64,000 bases of DNA. It comes from Tunturiibacter gelidiferens. GTDB taxonomy: Bacteria > Acidobacteriota > Terriglobia > Terriglobales > Acidobacteriaceae. The position numbers and the translations under genes are program-made. Positions 37,709 to 46,651 of this stretch are shown here, one piece after another. The number at the start of each line of letters is the position of its first letter. Position 1 is the first letter of the stretch. Under the pieces are notes generated by a model. That model ran no database searches, was not told where the DNA came from, and saw nothing but the letters and a program-made list of their open reading frames with translations. Location: NCBI RefSeq assembly GCF_014201335.1, contig NZ_JACHEB010000004.1, positions 372,001 through 436,000 of the forward strand, in the 5' to 3' direction.

Positions 37709-38602
37709 ATGAAGAGTCCGCAACATGTGCCGGTTCTTTTAGAAGAAGTTTTGGAGTATTTGAATGTGCGGCCGGGCGGCGTGGTGGTTGACGCGACGCT
37801 GGGTCTGGCGGGGCACTCTTCAGAGATTGCGAAGAGATTGGGCGGCAAAGGCAAGTTGATTGGCTTTGACCGCGACCCGGAGGCGATGGAAAAGGCTAAA
37901 GCAAGGCTTGAGGTTTTACGGGCTGAGCTTGGAGACGAGATGCCGGAGCTGGTGCTTGAGCCGAGGGCGTTTTCGGAGGCTTCGAGCCTGATTGAGCCGG
38001 GGAGCCTGGATGGATTGCTTGCTGACTTTGGCGTGAGCAGCCTGCAGCTGGACGAGGCGCACAGAGGATTTAGTTTTCGGACCGATGGCCCGTTAGATAT
38101 GCGGATGGATACGCGCAGCGGGGAGACGGCCGAGCAAGTGGTAAATCAGGAAGACGAAAACGAACTCGCCGACCTGATTTACGAATTCGGAGAGGAAAGG
38201 AGGTCGCGGAGAATCGCCAGAGCCATTGTTAGGGCCCGGCCGATTACGACTACAGCGGAATTGGCTCGAATCGTATCGGCCGAGGCCCCACCAATGAAAG
38301 GCGAGAAGATTCATCCCGCTACAAGAACCTTTCAGGCACTTCGGATTCGCGTGAATAACGAGTTAGGAGAGATTCAATCGCTGCTGAAGAGCGCGGGGTC
38401 TCTGTTGAGGCCGGGAGGAAGACTGGTGCTGATCAGCTTCCACTCTTTGGAGGACCGGCTGGTGAAGGATGCGTTCAAGGCGGCAAAGGACGCGAAGGTA
38501 TTTGAGGTTTTGACGAAGAAGCCGGTGGTAGCGGCAGAGCAAGAGCAGATGAGAAATCCGCGGTCGCGCAGTGCCAAGATGAGGGCGGCCGAAAAAATTT
38601 AG
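37709..38602 (+). CDS. rsmH: 16S rRNA (cytosine(1402)-N4)-methyltransferase RsmH
   Basis: RsmH (MraW) N4-methylates C1402 of 16S rRNA in the P site using SAM. The 297-residue protein has HVPVLLEEVLEYLNVRPGGVVVDATLGLAGHSSEI (SAM motif I), IGFDRDPEAM, LADFGVSSLQLDEAHRGFSFRTDGPLDMRMD, HPATRTFQALRIRVNNEL and LISFHSLEDRLVK, all diagnostic. GLAG replaces the more usual GGGG in motif I. Located as expected after mraZ. Confidence 0.97.
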   Translation: MKSPQHVPVLLEEVLEYLNVRPGGVVVDATLGLAGHSSEIAKRLGGKGKLIGFDRDPEAMEKAKARLEVLRAELGDEMPELVLEPRAFSEASSLIEPGSLDGLLADFGVSSLQLDEAHRGFSFRTDGPLDMRMDTRSGETAEQVVNQEDENELADLIYEFGEERRSRRIARAIVRARPITTTAELARIVSAEAPPMKGEKIHPATRTFQALRIRVNNELGEIQSLLKSAGSLLRPGGRLVLISFHSLEDRLVKDAFKAAKDAKVFEVLTKKPVVAAEQEQMRNPRSRSAKMRAAEKI

Positions 38603-38816
38603 GTAAGAGATTCTCTGTTGCACTGAAAATGGTGCAGTCTATATATAGAGAAAACATGTGATCGGGCCGGGGTTGTCCTACCTTCTTTCAGGCGAAAGAC
38701 AACTCTGCAACAAAAAGTCCCTTCCTCCAATAGCGATCCCGGCCCGGTTCGTACGTTGAGGAGAGTGGCAAAGATTTGGGCCCATGGATTTGAGAGAGGT
38801 TTGAGAGAGGTACACG
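38603..38816. other. intergenic region between rsmH and ftsL
   Basis: This 214-bp gap is unusual within a normally compact cluster. It contains a small inverted repeat (TGCAC/GTGCA, about 38620-38638) and, just before ftsL, two tandem copies of the 11-mer TTTGAGAGAGG (38789-38810), the second of which can act as the ribosome site. No gene is seen. Confidence 0.4.
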
Positions 38817-39338
38817 ATGGCGGCTTCGGCGATGGCAGGACAACAGTTAGAGATGTTGGGTTCGCGGGCGCAGAGCCGTGCGGAGTCGCTGACGACGCGG
38901 AATCGCGAGATGTTTGAGAACCAACGGCGTGCGCGGCGTGGTCCGACGCCTGAGGTCTTCTTTACGAAGCACATCGACAATAGCCGCATTGTGAAGGCTG
39001 ACGATCCAGAGCGCCGGCGCGAGATGCGTACGTTCTCTGCGGTGATGAGTGTGTTGTTCGTGCTGGTGATGGTTTATGTCTGGCAGCATTTTTCGGCGAT
39101 TGAGATTGGCTATCACGTTGAGGCGCAGAAGCAGCAGGTGGAGCAGTTGCGCGAGGAGAATCGGCAGCTACGTTTGACCGAGGCGCAGTTGACGGATCCG
39201 GGCCGGATCGACAAGATTGCGAAGCAGCTTGGGTTGGGCGAGCCTCAACCGGGGCAGGTGGTGCGGCCAGAGGGTGGAGATCCGAACGCTCCGGTGCTGG
39301 CGCAGGCGAATACTGCTGCGATGCAGATTGCGCAATAA
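38817..39338 (+). CDS. ftsL: cell division protein FtsL-like
   Basis: A 173-residue bitopic membrane protein in the FtsL position between rsmH and ftsI. About 75 polar, basic cytoplasmic residues precede one membrane helix (about 73-92, FSAVMSVLFVLVMVYVWQHF), followed by a short periplasmic coiled coil (EAQKQQVEQLREENRQLRLTEAQLTDPGRIDKIAKQLGL), the FtsL/DivIC hallmark. It would form the FtsQLB subcomplex that activates FtsWI. The long N-terminal cytoplasmic region is bigger than in E. coli. Confidence 0.85.
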   Translation: MAASAMAGQQLEMLGSRAQSRAESLTTRNREMFENQRRARRGPTPEVFFTKHIDNSRIVKADDPERRREMRTFSAVMSVLFVLVMVYVWQHFSAIEIGYHVEAQKQQVEQLREENRQLRLTEAQLTDPGRIDKIAKQLGLGEPQPGQVVRPEGGDPNAPVLAQANTAAMQIAQ

Positions 39339-39421
39339 TTGGACTAGCGGGTGGTTCGACTTTGCAGAGAAAGTCTGACGAAGAGGGCTCGGAAGTAAAC
39401 TAACTTTGAAGCAGGGATGAG

Positions 39422-41743
39422 ATGAACAAGGCGCCACGGCAGACGTTGACCGCTCCGATACGGAGGATCCGTTTCGCCTATGTGGCGCTGTTTTTTTGTG
39501 CCTGGACGACGTTGATTGCGGTGCGGCTGGGATGGCTGCAGGTGGTAAGGCACTCGGATTTTGTGCATCGCGCGGCGATGCAGCAGCAGAGGACTTTCGA
39601 GGTGGCTCCGCGGCGGGGGATGTTGTATGACCGCAATCTGCGGGAGCTTGCGGTGACGGTGCAGGTGGATAGCGTGTATGCGGTGCCGTCGGAGCTTGGA
39701 GATAATCGTGCGAGCGTGGCGGAGATACTGGCTGAGATTGTGCATGCTGACCCGACTGACAACTTTACGTCGCAACAGCAGATGTTGGCGCGGTTCAACG
39801 CTTCGAGAAACTTTGCATGGGTGGCGAGGAAGGTCGATCCGAGTATCGCGGATCGTCTGCGCGAGTTGAATTTGAAGGGTGTTTATTTTCAAAAGGAGTT
39901 TAAGAGGTTTTATCCGAACAATGATTTGGCCGCGCAGGTGTTGGGGTATGTCGGCACGGATGATATAGGGCTGGGTGGGTTGGAACGGCAGTTTGATGAA
40001 GATATGCACGGCGAGCCTGGCCATATGTTGACTGCGCTCGATGCGAAGCGGCATGTGTTGGGGAGTGAAGAGAGCCAGCCGATGCCGGGTGAGAATCTGG
40101 TGTTGTCGATTGACGCGAATATTCAGTACATGGCGGAGCGTGCGCTGGATGCGCAGATGTTGAAGACACGAGCGCTGCATGGGACTGTGGTGGTGCAGGA
40201 TCCGCATACGGGACAGATTCTGGCACTGGCGATTTCGCCGCGATTCAATCCGAATGATCAGAAGCATATGGATTCGAGTGTGCTGCAGAACCTGGCGGTG
40301 AGTGATGTGTATGAGCCGGGGTCAACGTTCAAGCTTGTGACGTATTCGGCGGCGCTGGATGGCGCGGGGGTGCAGCCGACGGATCTTGTGGACTGTCAGA
40401 ACGGGGCGATGACGATGTATGGCCGCACGCTGCATGACGACCATAGCGACCACTTTGGCGTGGTGACGGTGCAGTATGCGCTGGAGCATTCGAGCGACGT
40501 GGGCGCGGCGAAGATGGCGCTGAAGCTGGGGCCGAATAAGTTTTATAGCTACATGCGTGGATTTGGTTTTGGCGACCGGTCGGGGATTGAACTGCCGAGC
40601 GAGACGCGCGGTCTGCTGCGAGCGCCGAAGAAATGGGGATCGACGAGTATTTTGTCGATGGCGATCGGGCAGGAGGTTGGCGTGACGCCGGTTCAACTGG
40701 TGACGATGGTGAGTGCGCTGGCGAACGGCGGGGTTTACATGCCGCCGCATGTGCTGCTGCAGTCGACCGATGAGATGAAGGGTGATGCAAGATTGAAGCC
40801 AGCGGCGTTTCGGCCATCGAATCAGTTGCCGACGACGCTGCCGGATGGGGCGCATCGGGTGATCTCGGAGATGACGTCGGCCAAGATGCGCATGATGATG
40901 CAGGGGATTGTGACTGAGGGCACGGGCAAGCTGGCGGCGTTGAATGGGTACAGCTCTGCAGGCAAGACAGGGACTGCGCAGAAGATCGATGTGGCGACTC
41001 ATACGTATTCACATACGAAGCTTGTGGCAAGCTTTGCGGGATTTGCTCCAGTGAGCAATCCGGCGATTTCGATCGCGGTGGTCATCGACACGCCGACGGC
41101 TGGTGGGGAGGCTGCGCACTATGGCGGAGCGGCGAGTGCGCCGGTGTTTGCTGATGTGGCGCAGCAGGTATTGGAGTACCTGGGTGTGCCGCACGATCAG
41201 CCTCTGAAGACGAAGAAGGAGTTGCAGATCGCGCAGAAGGACGCTGTTGATGACTCTCCTGCCGATAGCACGACGGACCTGAGCGCGATGTTTGACGATG
41301 TGAATAGTTTGCCGGCAGATGATCCGTTGCGCGCGCCTGCGAATGCGGCGCCTGTGGATGTTACGGCTAACGTGAAGCCGGTTGTGCACACGGCGAAAGC
41401 GCCTGGAGATTCGCCGGGGATTCTGAATCTTCTTCCAGCGAAGGTGCTTGCGGCGTTTCGGACCGAGGGGGGAGCGGGAGGGGCAGAGACCGCACGATTA
41501 ACGCCTCAGAGGCCTGCTTCGACCGTTGAAACAAAGGAGAAGGATGCCGTTGTGGTGGACGCGAGCCTGCGCGTTCCTGTGCCTTTGTTTGATGGATTGG
41601 GGTTGCGGGGTGTTGTGGAGAAAGCGGGTGCGGTGGGTCTGCGCGTGCAAGCGGTGGGAAGCGGGTTGGCACGGGAACAGGTGCCAGCGGCTGGAACGAT
41701 GGTCGGGGCGGGAACGGAGATCGTGGTGCGGTTCAGCCGATGA
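39422..41743 (+). CDS. ftsI: division-specific transpeptidase FtsI (PBP3-like) with C-terminal PASTA domain
   Basis: A 773-residue class B penicillin-binding protein that cross-links septal peptidoglycan with FtsW. After a membrane anchor (about 18-37) comes the dimerisation domain (PRRGMLYDRNLRELAV), then the transpeptidase domain: SxxK is STFK (Ser301, Lys304), the second motif is SSD (357-359) instead of SxN, and KTG is at 515-517. An Ala/Pro-rich linker of about 110 residues leads to a C-terminal PASTA-like domain (VPVPLFDGLGLRGVVEKAGAVG...VPAAGTMVGAGTEIVVRF). The PASTA module is unusual for Gram-negative FtsI. Confidence 0.95.
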   Translation: MNKAPRQTLTAPIRRIRFAYVALFFCAWTTLIAVRLGWLQVVRHSDFVHRAAMQQQRTFEVAPRRGMLYDRNLRELAVTVQVDSVYAVPSELGDNRASVAEILAEIVHADPTDNFTSQQQMLARFNASRNFAWVARKVDPSIADRLRELNLKGVYFQKEFKRFYPNNDLAAQVLGYVGTDDIGLGGLERQFDEDMHGEPGHMLTALDAKRHVLGSEESQPMPGENLVLSIDANIQYMAERALDAQMLKTRALHGTVVVQDPHTGQILALAISPRFNPNDQKHMDSSVLQNLAVSDVYEPGSTFKLVTYSAALDGAGVQPTDLVDCQNGAMTMYGRTLHDDHSDHFGVVTVQYALEHSSDVGAAKMALKLGPNKFYSYMRGFGFGDRSGIELPSETRGLLRAPKKWGSTSILSMAIGQEVGVTPVQLVTMVSALANGGVYMPPHVLLQSTDEMKGDARLKPAAFRPSNQLPTTLPDGAHRVISEMTSAKMRMMMQGIVTEGTGKLAALNGYSSAGKTGTAQKIDVATHTYSHTKLVASFAGFAPVSNPAISIAVVIDTPTAGGEAAHYGGAASAPVFADVAQQVLEYLGVPHDQPLKTKKELQIAQKDAVDDSPADSTTDLSAMFDDVNSLPADDPLRAPANAAPVDVTANVKPVVHTAKAPGDSPGILNLLPAKVLAAFRTEGGAGGAETARLTPQRPASTVETKEKDAVVVDASLRVPVPLFDGLGLRGVVEKAGAVGLRVQAVGSGLAREQVPAAGTMVGAGTEIVVRFSR

Positions 41744-41789
41744 TGGCTTTGTGCTGCGAAATATTCGAATTCTCGGCTAGCATCCCTTT

Positions 41790-43283
41790 ATGAACTGGGA
41801 GACCCTTTGCAAGGGGATGAGTGCTGAGGACCGTTTTTGTGTTTCCGCCAAGCTTTCGGGGGTTCAGTATGACTCTCGGCAGGTGCGGCGTGGGGATGTG
41901 TTTGTCGCGATGAGGGGAGAGGCGACGGATGGGAATCGCTACATAGAGGCGGCTATCGGAGCGGGGGCGTCGGCGGTGGTGACGGATTCTCGCGAGGCCT
42001 ATGAGAAGCTTCGCCGAGAACATGCCCAGGTTGGTGCGGCGCTCGTCGAGCGAGGACGAAGAGCGCTTGCGGAGGTCAGCTCAGAGGTGATGGGGCATCC
42101 TGAACGCAATCTTGCGCTGAGTGGAGTGACCGGGACGAACGGAAAGACCACGACTGCATTCCTGCTTGAGGCCATGCTGCGAAGTGTCGGACGGACTTGT
42201 GTGTTGATCGGGACGATTGAGACGCATGTTGGAGATGAAGTGCGTGTTTCTCCGCACACCACGCCGGAGTCTCGGGATGTGCTGGAGATTTTTGAGAACG
42301 GCGTGAGGGTTGGAGCGACGGAGGCCGTGATGGAGATGTCGTCCCATGCGCTGGAGCAGGAGAGAGTCTGGGGGCTGCCGGTGGATGTGGCGATGTTCAC
42401 CAATCTGACCCAGGACCATTTGGATTATCACGGGACAATGGAGAGTTATTTCGCGGCAAAGGCCAGGCTGTTTGAAGGTGTTGGTGCGCCGACGCCGCGA
42501 GTGGCGGTGATCAATGGTGATGATCCTTACGGAAAGCGTCTCATCGTGGGGTCTCAGGCGTCTCAATTGATGACGTATGGACTTGAGTCATCGGGCGGAG
42601 ACTACAGGGCGGAGGAGATCAGGCTGCTCGCGGGCGAGACGCGATTTATCTTCAAAACTCCGAAGGGGGATGCGCCGATACGGTCTTCCCTGACGGGAAG
42701 AGTCAATGTCTACAACCTGCTGGCGGCGTCCTGTGCGGCGTTGGCACGAGGGTTGACGTTAGAAGAGATTGTCGCGGGAGCGGCTTCGGGAGCCCAGGTC
42801 CCGGGACGGTTTGAAGTAGTGCCTTCGTCAAACAATCTGACGGTGGTGGTGGACTATGCTCACACAGATGACGCCTTTCGGAACTTGATTTCGCTGGCGC
42901 GGGAGTTAGTGAAGGAGAGCGGTGGCAAGGTGATTACGCTGTTTGGTTGCGGCGGGGATCGTGACAAGACGAAGCGTCCGCGGATGGGCAAGGCGGCTGG
43001 GCAGGGAAGCGATCTGGTGGTGCTGACGAGTGACAATCCTCGAAGCGAAGATCCGATGGCGATCATCGACGAGGCTCTGGCGGGGGTGAGGGAGACGGCC
43101 GCCACGTGCATTGTGGAGGAGGACCGGAGGGCGGCGATCGAGATTGCGGTTCGTGCAGCGCGGGTTGGAGATATTGTCCTGCTGGCGGGGAAGGGTCATG
43201 AGAAGGTACAGATTTTGCGGGACGGGACGGTGCCGTTCGATGATGTTGCTGTAGCTGCCGGAGTTTTGAAGGAGATCGGGTGA
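41790..43283 (+). CDS. murE: UDP-N-acetylmuramoyl-L-Ala-D-Glu ligase MurE (meso-diaminopimelate type)
   Basis: MurE adds the third amino acid to the peptidoglycan stem peptide. The 497-residue protein has the ATP loop GTNGKTT (115-121), MEMSSHALEQERVWGL, NLTQDHLDYHGTMESYFAAKARLF (with the carbamylated Lys224) and the amino-acid selector DNPR (415-418). DNPR indicates meso-diaminopimelate rather than lysine, so the wall is of the Gram-negative type. Its TGA overlaps the murF GTG. Confidence 0.97.
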   Translation: MNWETLCKGMSAEDRFCVSAKLSGVQYDSRQVRRGDVFVAMRGEATDGNRYIEAAIGAGASAVVTDSREAYEKLRREHAQVGAALVERGRRALAEVSSEVMGHPERNLALSGVTGTNGKTTTAFLLEAMLRSVGRTCVLIGTIETHVGDEVRVSPHTTPESRDVLEIFENGVRVGATEAVMEMSSHALEQERVWGLPVDVAMFTNLTQDHLDYHGTMESYFAAKARLFEGVGAPTPRVAVINGDDPYGKRLIVGSQASQLMTYGLESSGGDYRAEEIRLLAGETRFIFKTPKGDAPIRSSLTGRVNVYNLLAASCAALARGLTLEEIVAGAASGAQVPGRFEVVPSSNNLTVVVDYAHTDDAFRNLISLARELVKESGGKVITLFGCGGDRDKTKRPRMGKAAGQGSDLVVLTSDNPRSEDPMAIIDEALAGVRETAATCIVEEDRRAAIEIAVRAARVGDIVLLAGKGHEKVQILRDGTVPFDDVAVAAGVLKEIG

Positions 43284-44665
43284 AGCTTACATTAGGGCAG
43301 GTTGCTGACTGGATTCATGCGGATGGTGAGTTCGACACATCGGCGGAGGCAGTGGGGTACGGGATCGACTCGCGAACGATTGGCGGTGGCGAGTTGTTTT
43401 TCGCGGTCCGCGGCGAGCGTCTGGATGGGCACGATTACGTACAGGCTGCGCTCGCAAACGGGGCTGTCGCAGCGGTGGTGAGCAATATGTGGGTGGTGCC
43501 GGCGGAGGTGGATGAGAGGCGTCTGCTGCGGGTATCGGACGGCGAAGACTGCGTGCTGCGTGCGCTGCAACAACTGGCCCACGCCGTGCGGAGGGAGTGG
43601 GGCGGAAGGGTGATTGGCGTAACGGGTTCGGCAGGGAAGACGACTACCAAGGAAGCCGTCGCACAGGTCCTGAGTGCGAAGTTCAAGGTATTGAAGTCGG
43701 CTGGCAATCTGAACAACGCGTTCGGCCTTCCGTTACAACTTCTGAAGCTGGAGCGAGAGCATCAGGTCGCGGTCATCGAGATGGGGATGAACCATGCCGG
43801 GGAGATTGCTGCGCTGGCGGAGATTGCAGAGCCGGATTGGGCGGTCGTTTCGAATGTGGGGCCCGTACATCTAGAGTTTTTTCCAGATGGGATTGCTGGA
43901 ATTGCGCGGGCGAAGTATGAGTTGATTGAAGCGCTACCTCAGGATGGCATTGCGGTCTTGAACTACGACGATACCTATGTGGCGGCGTTCGGTAGAGGAT
44001 TGGGAGAGCGCGCGGTGTTCTACGGGTTTGGGGAAGGCTCGAATGTCAGAGCGGTGAACGTCGCAGAGGTGGGCGCGGAGGGCGTGGTGTTTACGGTCGA
44101 GGCCAAGGGTCAGCGTGCGAGTGTGCAGTTGAAGATGTTAGGGCGTCACAACGTTCCAAATGCTCTGGCTGCGATTGCGGTCGGATTGCAGAGTGGAATG
44201 GAGCTTAGCGATTGTGCCGCGGCAGTGGGTGAGCTGCGGGCCGGGGACAAGCGTGGTGAGGTTCTGGAGTGGCGGGGGGCGACGCTCATCAATGATTGCT
44301 ACAACTCCAACCCAACCGCGTTGAATGCGATGGTTGATGCGACCGTGGCAATTCCGGCGGAGAAACATATTGTTGTTGCGGGAGAGATGTTGGAGCTTGG
44401 TTTGGACGGTGCATCGCTGCATGCGGCCTGTGGTGCGCGGATGATAGAACGGGGAGTGGATTTTGTCCTCGGAGTACGTGGTCTGGCGCAGGATTTGGTG
44501 GATGCCGCGCAAGCAGCGGGCGCGAAGGGACTATTTGTAACCAGTCCTGAAGAAGCGGGTGAATGGTTGGTTGCGAATTTGAGTCCAGGCGACGTAGTGT
44601 TGTTGAAGGCCTCCCGGGGAGTGCGGCTAGAGAAGGCCTTGATGGTACTTGGGACTCCAAAATAA
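43280..44665 (+). CDS. murF: UDP-MurNAc-tripeptide-D-Ala-D-Ala ligase MurF
   Basis: MurF adds D-Ala-D-Ala to complete UDP-MurNAc-pentapeptide. The 461 residues include the N-terminal substrate domain (YGIDSRTIGGGELFFAVRGERLDGHDYV), the ATP loop GVTGSAGKTTTKEAV, SAGNLNNAFGLPLQLL, IEMGMNHAGEI, VSNVGPVHLEFF, INDCYNSNPTALNAMVDA and VLLKASRGVRLEK. The GTG start (43280) overlaps the murE stop, so the two ligases are coupled. Confidence 0.97.
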   Translation: MKLTLGQVADWIHADGEFDTSAEAVGYGIDSRTIGGGELFFAVRGERLDGHDYVQAALANGAVAAVVSNMWVVPAEVDERRLLRVSDGEDCVLRALQQLAHAVRREWGGRVIGVTGSAGKTTTKEAVAQVLSAKFKVLKSAGNLNNAFGLPLQLLKLEREHQVAVIEMGMNHAGEIAALAEIAEPDWAVVSNVGPVHLEFFPDGIAGIARAKYELIEALPQDGIAVLNYDDTYVAAFGRGLGERAVFYGFGEGSNVRAVNVAEVGAEGVVFTVEAKGQRASVQLKMLGRHNVPNALAAIAVGLQSGMELSDCAAAVGELRAGDKRGEVLEWRGATLINDCYNSNPTALNAMVDATVAIPAEKHIVVAGEMLELGLDGASLHAACGARMIERGVDFVLGVRGLAQDLVDAAQAAGAKGLFVTSPEEAGEWLVANLSPGDVVLLKASRGVRLEKALMVLGTPK

Positions 44666-44696
44666 TGCGTCGTGTTCAAGAGGCAGCTGAGTAACG

Positions 44697-45362
44697 ATGG
44701 CGAAACGAGATCGTATGGAGCGGACTATGTCGACTAAGGGAGCACTGGTTAAGCGCGAAGCCAAGACTGCGATAAAAAAGCACGCGAAGAAGGCGGTTAA
44801 ACACGCTGCGAAGAAGAGTGCCCCGAAGAAAAGCGCTAAGAAAGCTGCGAAGCAGGCGGCAGAGAGAGCTACGGGAGTGGGGGCGGTTTATGCCACCGAC
44901 TATGGGCTAATGACTGCGTTTCACCATATGCAGAGAGCTTCGGTGGTGATTTCTCTGATGGAGAAGGGAACTGGGGAGGATCTGCGGGATCTTCTCGAGA
45001 GGGGAGTCAAGCTCTACCGTAAGGCCACGGATGGTGAAGAAGGAAACAGGTTTGTGCTGCGGGCGATCGGGGTTTTGCGTGCGGCGGAGCACTTGTCACT
45101 GGCCGGCCTGTATGCGGCCAGACAGAAGCACAAGCAGAAGGTTGCGTCGCCGGCACCGGAGTGGCTGGAGAAGTTTATTGCGGAGGCAGATCGCAGGTTG
45201 GAGCAGATTGAGCACGCTGAGCGCGGCAAAGGAACGGATCTTTTTCCGGTGACTGTGGAGTTGCTGCGACAGGCGGAGGATTCCGATCACGATGCTCAGC
45301 TGGCGTACGAGCTTGCAATGGCTGCTGATGCGCTGTGTTTTGCTCTGGAGAACGGGCTCTAG
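44697..45362 (+). CDS. uncharacterised protein with histone-H1-like basic N-terminus
   Basis: A 221-residue protein I cannot assign. Residues ~18-60 are an Ala/Lys-repeat region (KHAKKAVKHAAKKSAPKKSAKKAAKQAAERA), like the tails of bacterial H1-like proteins. The rest is helical, with conserved-looking pieces ATDYGLMTAFHHMQRASVVISLMEKG, FVLRAIGVLRAAEHLSLAGLYAARQ and a C-terminal DHDAQLAYELAMAADALCFALENGL. There is no signal peptide or membrane helix. ATG 44697 or 44727 could start it. It sits on the same strand between murF and mraY, 31 bp after murF, so it is probably transcribed with the division cluster. It may bind DNA, or the tail may bind acidic partners. Confidence 0.7.
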   Translation: MAKRDRMERTMSTKGALVKREAKTAIKKHAKKAVKHAAKKSAPKKSAKKAAKQAAERATGVGAVYATDYGLMTAFHHMQRASVVISLMEKGTGEDLRDLLERGVKLYRKATDGEEGNRFVLRAIGVLRAAEHLSLAGLYAARQKHKQKVASPAPEWLEKFIAEADRRLEQIEHAERGKGTDLFPVTVELLRQAEDSDHDAQLAYELAMAADALCFALENGL

Positions 45363-45501
45363 CGCGAATTTCGCGATTTTGTGGGCATTCGGATTGGTTC
45401 GCGGGTGAGATAACCACAGGCCGTGTGGCATGGTGCTGTTAATATAGCCGTGACTCGCAACAGAAACGGGCGTAAAGCTGCGGGTAAAAGGCGGAGACGT
45501 T

Positions 45502-46638
45502 TTGCTCTATTGGTTGCTGTATCAGAAGCTGTTTCCCTACTTTCGGCTGTTTCGCATCTTTCGATATCTGACGTTTCGCACAGTGTTTGCGAGTCTTACG
45601 GCGCTGCTGATCGGCCTCTTGATCGGCCCGTATGTGATCGACAAACTGCGCGAGTTTCAGATCGGACAGTACATTCGCGAAGAGGGACCGCAGTCGCACC
45701 AGAAGAAGAGCGGGACGCCGACGATGGGCGGGGTGCTGATCTGTATCTCGATCCTGGTGCCAACGTTGATGTGGTCCGATCTTTCGAATCCCTATGTTTG
45801 GCTGGTGATGTTGTCTACGCTTGCGTTTGGTGCGATCGGATTTACGGATGACTATATAAAAGTAGTGCACCGGGAGAATCAGGGACTGACTGCGAAGGCT
45901 AAGCTTGGCCTCCAATTTATCGTTAGCGCTGCGGTGGCGGCGGCGTTGGTTGTGATGGAGATTCGTGGAGGATACTCGACTCGGCTGATGGTGCCGTTTG
46001 CGAAGCGGTTCCGGCCGGATCTGGTTTGGGAGTGGATGGGCCATATCCCGCATATGCACTGGTTGGTCTTTATACCGTTCGTTGTCTTTGTGATGATCGT
46101 GATTGCGGGGGCAAGCAATGCGGTGAATCTGACTGATGGGCTCGATGGGCTTGCGATCGGTTGTACGATCATTGCGGCCGGAGCGCTGACGGTTCTGACG
46201 TATGTGAGCGGACACGTTGTGTTTTCGGATTATCTGGAACTGCAGCGGATGCCGATGGTGAGCGAATTGACGGTGTTCTGCGGGTCTATGGTCGGGGCGA
46301 GTATTGGGTTTCTTTGGTACAACGCTCACCCCGCGGAGATTTTTATGGGAGATGTCGGAAGTCTCGCGCTGGGCGGGGCGATTGGGACGGTGGCGGTTGT
46401 GATCAAGCAGGAGCTTTTGCTTCCGTTCATTGGAGGTGTGTTTATTCTTGAGGCGTTGAGCGTGATGCTTCAGGTGGGCAGCTATAAGTTAAGGAATGGC
46501 AAACGCATCTTTAAGATGGCGCCACTGCACCATCATTTTGAATTGATGGGCTGGTCCGAATCGAAGGTGATTACGCGGTTCTGGATTCTGGCGCTGGTGT
46601 TTGCATTGTTCGCGTTGACTACTTTGAAGCTGCGATGA
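45502..46638 (+). CDS. mraY: phospho-N-acetylmuramoyl-pentapeptide-transferase MraY
   Basis: MraY attaches phospho-MurNAc-pentapeptide to undecaprenyl phosphate to form lipid I. The 378-residue protein has about ten membrane helices and the catalytic motifs GPQSHQKKSGTPTMGG, GFTDDYIKV, NAVNLTDGLDGLAIG, FMGDVGSLALGG and MAPLHHHFELMGWSESKVITRFW. The start is TTG at 45502, behind AAGGCGGAGACG; no ATG matches the family start. The 139-bp gap before it holds no gene. Confidence 0.97.
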   Translation: MLYWLLYQKLFPYFRLFRIFRYLTFRTVFASLTALLIGLLIGPYVIDKLREFQIGQYIREEGPQSHQKKSGTPTMGGVLICISILVPTLMWSDLSNPYVWLVMLSTLAFGAIGFTDDYIKVVHRENQGLTAKAKLGLQFIVSAAVAAALVVMEIRGGYSTRLMVPFAKRFRPDLVWEWMGHIPHMHWLVFIPFVVFVMIVIAGASNAVNLTDGLDGLAIGCTIIAAGALTVLTYVSGHVVFSDYLELQRMPMVSELTVFCGSMVGASIGFLWYNAHPAEIFMGDVGSLALGGAIGTVAVVIKQELLLPFIGGVFILEALSVMLQVGSYKLRNGKRIFKMAPLHHHFELMGWSESKVITRFWILALVFALFALTTLKLR

Positions 46639-46651
46639 GAGTGTTGAAGGC

